5,153 bases of DNA. Origin: Nitrospirales bacterium. GTDB lineage: Bacteria; Nitrospirota; Nitrospiria; Nitrospirales; UBA8639. The stretch is from the NCBI GenBank assembly GCA_029261305.1, contig JAJDBO010000367.1, forward strand, positions 1 to 5,153, read 5' to 3'. Below the pieces are notes generated by a model, which was not told the DNA's origin, ran no database searches, and was given only the letters and a program-made list of their open reading frames with translations. Of the stretch, positions 1-5,153 are shown in pieces (position 1 is the first letter of the stretch; each line of letters opens with the position of its first letter). Position numbers and translations under genes: made by a program.

Positions 1-16
1 TTGACGAAACCGCAAT

Positions 17-31
17 TAATAGGAACTATTA
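17..31. repeat. Short perfect inverted repeat downstream of the operon
   Basis: TAATAG-GAA-CTATTA is a perfect 6-bp inverted repeat around a 3-nt centre. It lies about 75 nt past the kinase stop. It is AT-rich, has no following T-run on either strand, and could be a weak hairpin, a protein-binding site or chance. It is the only clear symmetry in the 105 bases after the operon, which otherwise show no gene that I can support. Confidence 0.25.
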
Positions 32-105
32 GGAAGGAAAACACAGGAAGGATCGGCGGAGTAGGTCTTTGTCGAAAAATCCTCAGGCCCCAGACCCACC
101 AGGCA

Positions 106-3100
106 TTATGAATACTTGGCACCCTGGGAAAGCTCATGAGCCAAGAGGCTTCGCACATTCTCAAACTCTGACTCTAGTTGCGAAAATGATCCCAACGAAG
201 AGTCAATCATTGGTTGTTGGCACACGGTCTCTGTTTCCAAGGCAAGTTGTTGCAACCGAAGGGCACCGATATTTCCTGCAATGCCCTTTAAGCCATGAGC
301 GGCCTCTCGAAGAGCTGCCACATCTCCACTGGATACGGAGGCTTGAATAAGTTCAATGCATCTTCCGGCTTCTTCGACAAACTGCTGCACGATTTTCGCC
401 AAAAAGACAGGGTATTGATCTCCAGTCATCACGCGCCACTCACGAAACGTTTCTGGAGAAACAGAGGATAGCCTTTCCGCGTCCTCACTCACAGCTGATG
501 ATTGTGCGTCTGTATTATTTTTGGAAATCCCATTCTCAGTGACTGTACCGTCCTCGCTGGCGATGAGATCACCCTCCACCGTTCCAAGACAATCTTCTTC
601 TTGGGCAGCCTTCCCGGTTGCAGGCAACCACTTCATCAACGTTTTTGCCATCTCGTCTGCCTTAATGGGTTTGCTCAAATAATCATCCATACCTGCGGCC
701 AGACACTTTTCGCGATCGCCCGGCATGGCATTAGCCGTCATGGCAATGATGGGGATCCGGACCGTTTCTGCTTGCTGCCCGCGGAACGCTCCTCTTTTGG
801 AAGACACTTCTCCTCTCCGAATTTCCCTAGTTGCATCATATCCATCCATTTCTGGCATTTGACAATCCATGAATACGACATCATACGGCTGTCTGAACAC
901 AGCATCGACCGCTTCTTGCCCATTACTCACCACATCCACACGATGCCCCATCCGCTCAAGCATCAACATCGCCAATTGTTGATTCACGGAATGATCATCA
1001 GCCACGAGAATGGTCGCGCTCCTCATGGTCGGTAGCACGGGTTGACTATACTCAGTAATCAAGGGGGGGACGGCTTCAAGGGAATCTACATCAGCGATCC
1101 CCATCACCATTTCCAGGCAACTCTGAAGTTTTTCTTTGCGAATGGGTTTCAGCAAATAACCGACGAACCCAGCAGCTCTGGCCTTCGTCGCTTCGCCACG
1201 TTGCCCTAGCGACGTCAGCAACACTAAGCGAACAGGATCAATCGCAGAGTCAGCGTGAATCGTAGCCGCCAGACCCTTCCCATCCATTTCTGGCATTTCC
1301 ATATCGAGGATGGCTAAATCAAAGGGCTTCCCTCTCTGAGTTGCCGCTTGCATGAGACACAGAGCCTCCCGAGGATTCCCAGCTACCACCGCATCCATCC
1401 CCCAATCCGAGCAGTATTGAGCGAGCAAAAACCGGTTGGTCGGATGATCATCCACACAACACACCCGGAGCCCTTCCAATTTCCTCGTAGGAATTCCCGC
1501 CGCATGATCATCCACCGGTTGTTTGGCTAAACGAACCGTAAACCAGAATTGACTTCCAACGCCAGGCACACTATCTACCCCGATTTCGCCATTCATTTGT
1601 TCCACGAGTTGCTTTGAGATTGCCAAGCCTAACCCCGTGCCACCATATTTACGCGTCGTCGAACTATCCGCTTGTGTAAAGGCCTGGAAAAGTTTGGATT
1701 GGGCTTCATAGGGTATGCCAACCCCGGTATCGGTCACTTGGCAACGAAGAACTACCTCATCCTCCAATTCATCGAGGCGTAATACCTGGACGGTGACTTC
1801 TCCAAATTTCGTAAATTTGATGGCGTTACCCAACAAATTGAGAAAGACCTGCCGAATCCGACCAGGATCTCCACGAAGTGCTGTGGGCACATCGGGAAAC
1901 ACAATTCCCAAAAGCTCCAAACGTTTCGCTCCAGCTTTTTCCGCCAATAACTCCAGGGTCTCATCCACACAGACACGCAGATCAAAATCAATATGCTCAA
2001 AATCAAGTTTCCCGGCTTCAATTTTTGAGAAGTCAAGAATATCATTAATAATCGTCAACAACGCTTCTCCCGAAGACCGGACGGTTTCAGCAAACCGCTG
2101 TTGATCAGCTGTCAATGACGATTCGAGCAACAGACCGGTCATACCAATCACTCCATTCATAGGCGTACGAATTTCATGGCTCATTGTCGCAAGAAACTCT
2201 GACTTTGCCTTAACAGCCGCAAGTGCCTGGTCTCGAGATTCAGCTAATTCTTCATTTTTAGTTTCCAGATCCATTGCCACCTCGATCAATTTGGCTTCTG
2301 TCACTTGTTTCGCCTCAATCTCCTGTTGTAAATTCCCTGTTAACTCCACCAGTTCCTGGGTTCGGACCGATACCATCTCTTCCAAATGATCACGATGCTG
2401 TGCGAGTTCAACATCCCGGTATTGGACAACCTGCAGCATCTCATTAAACCGTTCGATTAATATCCCAACTTCGTCAGGATATCCTTGAGGTGCACGCAGC
2501 GCATAATTTTTTTCTGCTGACACCTGACGAGCCACATCCGTCAACTTCACAATAGGTCTAGAAATGATTCGTTGAAAACGGGAAGACAACAGGAGAGAGA
2601 GCACGATAGATAGGAGCAGCACTCCTAGCCCAGCAGACAAATATTCCCCTAATCGAATCCATAAGGCATCAAGATTCGATTTGAGATAAATCGCCCCTAA
2701 TCGTTCTTGTTCAAGAACAATCGGTTGAGCAAAATCTAATGAATCCCAAGTCCAGCGAATTCGTGATGAAGAATCGATGAAAATAGCATTTTGATGAATG
2801 GCTTGATGACCGTAGGAAGCAAGGATATTTCCAGTCCGATCGTAAAGGATGCCCTGCACAATTTCAGGTTGCACCTTCAAGGTTTGGAGAATCTCCTTCG
2901 CTCCAGCCTGATCTTCAAAGGCCAACGCCGCTGTGCTATTGGCTGCAATGATATTCGCTTGCCCTGAAATCTCTCGAACAAGGCCATCTCGCATCATGTG
3001 AAAGTCATTGATCATTAAAAGGGTAATAGAAAAGGCCAAAGCCAATCCTGTCGTGGCCCCAACAATGAGGACAATTTTCCCTTGAAGGGATGCTTGTTCA

Positions 3101-3117
3101 AACCATCGTTTGACCAT
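106..3117 (-). CDS. CHASE8-HAMP hybrid sensor histidine kinase with two receivers and HPt
   Basis: This is an inner-membrane sensor kinase carrying its own multistep phosphorelay. Order over 1003 residues: TM1 (about 14-36), CHASE8-like periplasmic domain (about 39-152, with [15 protein letters not shown] at 56-70), TM2 (about 157-178), HAMP (about 179-232), coiled coil (about 232-305), HisKA with His314 in SHEIRTP, and HATPase_c (about 415-530) with N-box Asn431, G1 DTGVGIP (463-469) and G2 GGTGLGL (492-498). Receiver 1 (549-670) has Asp556/557, acceptor Asp605, Thr635 and Lys657. Receiver 2 (701-825) has Asp707/708, acceptor Asp751, Thr794 and Lys816. The C-terminal HPt (about 885-1000) has His941 in AAHGLKG. 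All key residues of each step are present, so it should be active. There is no PAS, GGDEF or DNA-binding domain, so a separate response regulator must receive the phosphate. The start is supported by an SD overlapping the upstream stop codon. The signal is unknown; the YfiR-family neighbour suggests periplasmic control. Confidence 0.96.
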   Translation of the reverse strand: MVKRWFEQASLQGKIVLIVGATTGLALAFSITLLMINDFHMMRDGLVREISGQANIIAANSTAALAFEDQAGAKEILQTLKVQPEIVQGILYDRTGNILASYGHQAIHQNAIFIDSSSRIRWTWDSLDFAQPIVLEQERLGAIYLKSNLDALWIRLGEYLSAGLGVLLLSIVLSLLLSSRFQRIISRPIVKLTDVARQVSAEKNYALRAPQGYPDEVGILIERFNEMLQVVQYRDVELAQHRDHLEEMVSVRTQELVELTGNLQQEIEAKQVTEAKLIEVAMDLETKNEELAESRDQALAAVKAKSEFLATMSHEIRTPMNGVIGMTGLLLESSLTADQQRFAETVRSSGEALLTIINDILDFSKIEAGKLDFEHIDFDLRVCVDETLELLAEKAGAKRLELLGIVFPDVPTALRGDPGRIRQVFLNLLGNAIKFTKFGEVTVQVLRLDELEDEVVLRCQVTDTGVGIPYEAQSKLFQAFTQADSSTTRKYGGTGLGLAISKQLVEQMNGEIGVDSVPGVGSQFWFTVRLAKQPVDDHAAGIPTRKLEGLRVCCVDDHPTNRFLLAQYCSDWGMDAVVAGNPREALCLMQAATQRGKPFDLAILDMEMPEMDGKGLAATIHADSAIDPVRLVLLTSLGQRGEATKARAAGFVGYLLKPIRKEKLQSCLEMVMGIADVDSLEAVPPLITEYSQPVLPTMRSATILVADDHSVNQQLAMLMLERMGHRVDVVSNGQEAVDAVFRQPYDVVFMDCQMPEMDGYDATREIRRGEVSSKRGAFRGQQAETVRIPIIAMTANAMPGDREKCLAAGMDDYLSKPIKADEMAKTLMKWLPATGKAAQEEDCLGTVEGDLIASEDGTVTENGISKNNTDAQSSAVSEDAERLSSVSPETFREWRVMTGDQYPVFLAKIVQQFVEEAGRCIELIQASVSSGDVAALREAAHGLKGIAGNIGALRLQQLALETETVCQQPMIDSSLGSFSQLESEFENVRSLLAHELSQGAKYS
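842..860 (-). repeat. 19-bp direct repeat, copy in receiver 2
   Basis: This stretch is base-for-base identical to 1280-1298. On the minus strand it encodes the MPEMDG loop just after the phospho-acceptor Asp751 of receiver 2. It reflects the conserved receiver motif with the same codons in both copies, not a mobile repeat. Confidence 0.6.
1280..1298 (-). repeat. 19-bp direct repeat, copy in receiver 1
   Basis: This is the second copy of the 19-bp identity at 842-860. It encodes the MPEMDG loop after the phospho-acceptor Asp605 of receiver 1. The identity stops at the edges of the motif, and the rest of the two receivers is clearly diverged. Confidence 0.6.
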
Positions 3118-3135
3118 ATAGCCTCAGGGCTCCTC
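3118..3135 (-). promoter_or_regulatory. Ribosome binding site of the hybrid kinase, overlapping the upstream stop codon
   Basis: Reading the minus strand, GAGGAGCCCTGAGGCTAT directly precedes the kinase ATG. The GAGG at 3125-3122 overlaps the TGA stop of the YfiR-family gene (3126-3124) and is 4 nt from the ATG. A second purine run, GAGGAG (3135-3130), lies 12 nt away. This fixes the kinase start at 3117 and suggests translational coupling of the two genes. Confidence 0.6.
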
Positions 3136-3768
3136 AATCTTAGCAAGCCGCAACAACTTGGAGCTGACCTCCAAATGCGCCTGCTGGGTGGCTTGAGGAT
3201 TAATGCCAAAGCGAACCTTACTGTTTTCGACGAAGAGGCGAACCATCCCCCCCAGTTGAATAAAATCTGATCGTTCTCCGATAGTTAAGACACTCTTTCC
3301 CTTGAGAATATGTGACACCGCCTTTAAACGCTCAGCAGCTACATTACTCACAAACACGACATGGCATTGACTCAACCGTGAGTCAGACACCTCGGACATC
3401 AGTGAAAAAGAGCGATTGTGAACCTTCTTGCTAGACAAGATATTTTCCAGTTCTCCTTGAAATGGATTCTTGCCAACGATACACACTCGGAAAGGATCAT
3501 CCTTTGAAGAAAATTTATCGGCAGGCCATTCGATAAAACGTGCGAAGTGATAGAAAAAGGCCGCTTTCACCTGGTACTCCTCTGCGACTCCAGCTATGGC
3601 ACCAGAAGTCAAACTCAATCCCGCCAGAACGCTGAACAGTACCTGGCACCACAATTTGCCCAATCGTCCGAAACGACCAATGATGATGTGGCGTCGAGAT
3701 GGCATAGCACTCCATACACCATCAGGGAGAGGCTGTGATTTAAAATTTTTGGAGAATTGTTTTACCAT
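3124..3768 (-). CDS. YfiR-family (DUF4154) periplasmic protein
   Basis: This is a small exported protein of the YfiR family, whose characterised Pseudomonas member is a periplasmic repressor of the diguanylate cyclase YfiN. Family marks, numbered on the longest frame of 214 residues, are YQVKAAFFYHFARFIEWP (65-82), FRVCIVGKNPF (93-103), QCHVVFVS (134-141), GGMVRLFVENSKVRFGIN (173-190) and LEVSSKLLRLA (199-209). A hydrophobic stretch at about 41-58 ends in AIA before Gly60, giving a signal-peptidase I site after residue 59. The coordinates give the longest frame, which begins 1 nt after the receptor stop. Starting at Met22 (3705) instead would give a more normal signal peptide of about 38 residues behind a well-placed GGAG, and I slightly prefer it. 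Only two cysteines remain after processing, Cys96 and Cys135. The gene lies between the receptor and kinase genes, 6 nt before the latter, which suggests it conditions the kinase sensor domain. The family call is firm; the partner is inferred. Confidence 0.93.
   Translation of the reverse strand: MVKQFSKNFKSQPLPDGVWSAMPSRRHIIIGRFGRLGKLWCQVLFSVLAGLSLTSGAIAGVAEEYQVKAAFFYHFARFIEWPADKFSSKDDPFRVCIVGKNPFQGELENILSSKKVHNRSFSLMSEVSDSRLSQCHVVFVSNVAAERLKAVSHILKGKSVLTIGERSDFIQLGGMVRLFVENSKVRFGINPQATQQAHLEVSSKLLRLAKIEEP
3706..3713 (-). promoter_or_regulatory. Shine-Dalgarno GGAG supporting an internal start of the YfiR-family gene
   Basis: On the minus strand GGAG (3713-3710) plus a 4-nt spacer (TGCT) precedes an in-frame ATG at 3705-3703. 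The outer ATG at 3768 has only AAGGA about 17 nt upstream (3790-3786), which is too far for normal use. The internal start also gives a more ordinary signal peptide (MPSRRH...). Initiation at 3768 by re-initiation from the receptor stop remains possible. Confidence 0.45.
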
Positions 3769-3769
3769 C

Positions 3770-5153
3770 TTAGCGACCGAGCAGATCCTTCATACCATCA
3801 AAGGTCCACGTGACCTTCCCATACACACTACGTTGCACTTCAGTTGCTTGGATTTGAACAAACGTAGGACCCATTTCCTGATGATGTTTGTCCAGCAAGT
3901 TTTGTCCTACTAGAGCCAACTCTAAATTCTCCATAGGACGCCACCCAATTCGAGCGTCCAACTCCGTGAACGCGGGGATTCCAAATGAGGGAAGTTCATC
4001 GACATAACGAAGCCATGTATCGAACTCCACATCATGTGGAAGCGTCACCATGGATCTGAGCGATGCTTGATGACGAGGACTCCCCCCATCAAGAGTATCA
4101 GGCAGTTGAGAAACTGCCGTTTCTAGGCTGACATCCATCTCGTGGTAAGAATACGTGCCCTTCAGCGTCCACCACTCTCGCAGTTGAAGCGTTGTCGCGA
4201 CTTCGAAGCCATAATTGTTGGCAGATTTGTTATTCACAAATTGAAATGTGGGCGTGGTCGGTGGTGCAGCCACGGCGCGCGATCCACGAAGTTCATCGTA
4301 GAGATTATAAAAAGCCGTGAAATCAAGGGAGAGTTTCGGCCAGGGAGACACCCGATATCCCACTTCAAACGCATGCAAGACTTCAGATTCGACCTGAGGG
4401 TTCCCTAGGATAGTCACAGGAACAGGAACGGTTGTCGACGGCGGTTGTATCAATCGGCCCTGATCTAATAACCGGGAAGGCACTCTCACCGCTCGCGAGG
4501 CCGCTGCCCACACCGTATGGTTCGGAACCACATTCCAAAGAACACGTGCACTTGGCTGATATTCAAAGCCCGTAAAATGCGTATGAGAAAGTTTGGTACC
4601 AACCGACAGCACTAATACCTCGGGAACGATTTGAATTTCATCCTGAATAAACCCACTCAACAGATTAAACGATTGATGGCCGGGAGCAGGAACCAGACTC
4701 ACCGTTCTTGTCAGTTGATCAGCCCAAAACCGATATTCTCCTCCCCATACAATTTCTTGGTTGCTGAAAAAGGGAAACCGATGCTGGAAATCAACATTGA
4801 TGGTATCAATGGTCGCTCGAGTCACCGCAAACTCAGTTTCGTAACGGTCATAAAACATTTGCACCATGAGGTCTTGCCCATCCGCGAATTGGCGGTTCCA
4901 GCGAAGAAGCACATTTCCACCAGTATTTGCCGAATCCTCATCAAGTACGGTAGGGACCGAAGACCCAAGGGCTGTCGCAAGATTAATGCGTTGTCCTAGG
5001 CTCTGGGTAAAGCCTGAGCCTTCAATCATCACGGTATCGCGAGACGTGACATTCCAATCGGTTCGAAATCCTAGCCGACTCCCTCGCCAATCATCATGAG
5101 CCCCCATCTGTTGGAATTGCAGGTCACGATTAAAATATTTAGCAAACACGCGA
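3770..5153 (-). CDS. TonB-dependent outer-membrane receptor, C-terminal part (5' end beyond window)
   Basis: This is a ligand-gated outer-membrane beta-barrel transporter that would import a scarce nutrient, such as a metal chelate or cofactor, using TonB-ExbBD energy. About 460 residues are visible, and the frame is open through the right edge. The GTG at 5149-5147 is not a start, because an Arg codon precedes it in frame. Whole receptors of this type run to roughly 650-700 residues, so the signal peptide, TonB box, plug and first strands are missing. Counting from that GTG, barrel signatures are AKYFNRD (3-9), DDWRGSRLGFRTDW (19-32), GNPQVESEVLHAFEVGYR (249-266), NNYGFEVA (311-318) and the closing pattern LDAR...LVGQNLLDKHH (397-423). 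Alternating aromatic strands end in VYGKVTWTF (442-450), followed by a nine-residue tail. Pro/Thr-rich stretches near 235-247 and 295-302 look like surface loops. The substrate cannot be read from this part. The stop is 1 nt from the next frame. Confidence 0.93.
   Translation of the reverse strand, partial: RVFAKYFNRDLQFQQMGAHDDWRGSRLGFRTDWNVTSRDTVMIEGSGFTQSLGQRINLATALGSSVPTVLDEDSANTGGNVLLRWNRQFADGQDLMVQMFYDRYETEFAVTRATIDTINVDFQHRFPFFSNQEIVWGGEYRFWADQLTRTVSLVPAPGHQSFNLLSGFIQDEIQIVPEVLVLSVGTKLSHTHFTGFEYQPSARVLWNVVPNHTVWAAASRAVRVPSRLLDQGRLIQPPSTTVPVPVTILGNPQVESEVLHAFEVGYRVSPWPKLSLDFTAFYNLYDELRGSRAVAAPPTTPTFQFVNNKSANNYGFEVATTLQLREWWTLKGTYSYHEMDVSLETAVSQLPDTLDGGSPRHQASLRSMVTLPHDVEFDTWLRYVDELPSFGIPAFTELDARIGWRPMENLELALVGQNLLDKHHQEMGPTFVQIQATEVQRSVYGKVTWTFDGMKDLLGR

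Noticed and set aside
1..31. TTGACG at the left edge as a plus-strand -35 element
   Set aside because: No acceptable -10 hexamer lies 16-18 nt downstream and no plus-strand gene follows.
35..105. Possible intrinsic terminator after the kinase stop
   Set aside because: On the minus strand GGTC-TGG-GGCC with wobble extensions precedes AGGATTTTT, but the stem is short with several G-T pairs and the T-run is only five bases and displaced. It is too weak to call.
69..350. Plus-strand open frame of 93 codons at the left end
   Set aside because: It lies almost entirely antisense to the HPt-coding end of the kinase gene, has no recognisable protein features and no convincing ribosome binding site.
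502..1035. Plus-strand open frame of 177 codons
   Set aside because: It is antisense to receiver 2 and to the linkers on both sides of it. The composition (many His, Cys, Pro, Arg) is typical of a shadow frame and it resembles no known protein.
1715..2104. Plus-strand open frame of 129 codons
   Set aside because: It is antisense to the conserved HisKA/HATPase region of the kinase and Ser/Arg/Asn-rich without any domain pattern.
3109..3768. Similar first residues of the YfiR-family and kinase proteins (both begin MVK)
   Set aside because: The similarity stops after three residues, and the YfiR start at 3768 is itself doubtful, so it is most likely chance.
5147..5149. GTG as the receptor start codon
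   Set aside because: The frame continues upstream to the window edge, and the sequence here (RVFAKYFNRD) is mid-barrel in this receptor type, so the gene is simply cut by the window.

Overview
The window holds three genes, all on the minus strand and almost touching, so they read as one operon transcribed from right to left. No RNA gene, mobile element, CRISPR array or phage sequence is visible. By eye the base composition is close to 50 % G+C. The combination of a short-plug TonB-dependent receptor, a YfiR-family periplasmic protein and a multi-domain hybrid kinase is an arrangement I associate with Gram-negative environmental bacteria, particularly Nitrospira-type organisms. The outer-membrane receptor makes a Gram-negative envelope certain, but the genus is only a tentative guess.

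Layout in transcription order: (1) 5153-3770, the C-terminal part of a TonB-dependent outer-membrane receptor whose signal peptide, plug and first strands lie beyond the right edge. (2) 3768-3124, a YfiR-family (DUF4154) secreted periplasmic protein. Its longest frame starts 1 nt after the receptor stop, although an internal ATG at 3705 has the better ribosome binding site. (3) 3117-106, a 1003-residue inner-membrane hybrid histidine kinase with the order TM, CHASE8-type periplasmic domain, TM, HAMP, coiled coil, HisKA, HATPase, receiver, receiver, HPt. Bases 1-105 lie downstream of the operon and contain no gene that I can support.

The most interesting point is how the parts could work together. 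In the known YfiBNR (Tpb) system, periplasmic YfiR represses YfiN, a CHASE8-HAMP-GGDEF diguanylate cyclase. Here a YfiR-family protein sits next to a kinase with the same sensing front end (CHASE8-HAMP), but the GGDEF output is replaced by a complete phosphorelay. An outer-membrane transporter is co-transcribed with it. I infer a trans-envelope sensing module: the TonB receptor imports or detects a ligand, the YfiR-like protein reports periplasmic state, and the kinase sends the signal to an unlinked response regulator. The gene families and motifs are read directly from sequence. The functional coupling is inference.
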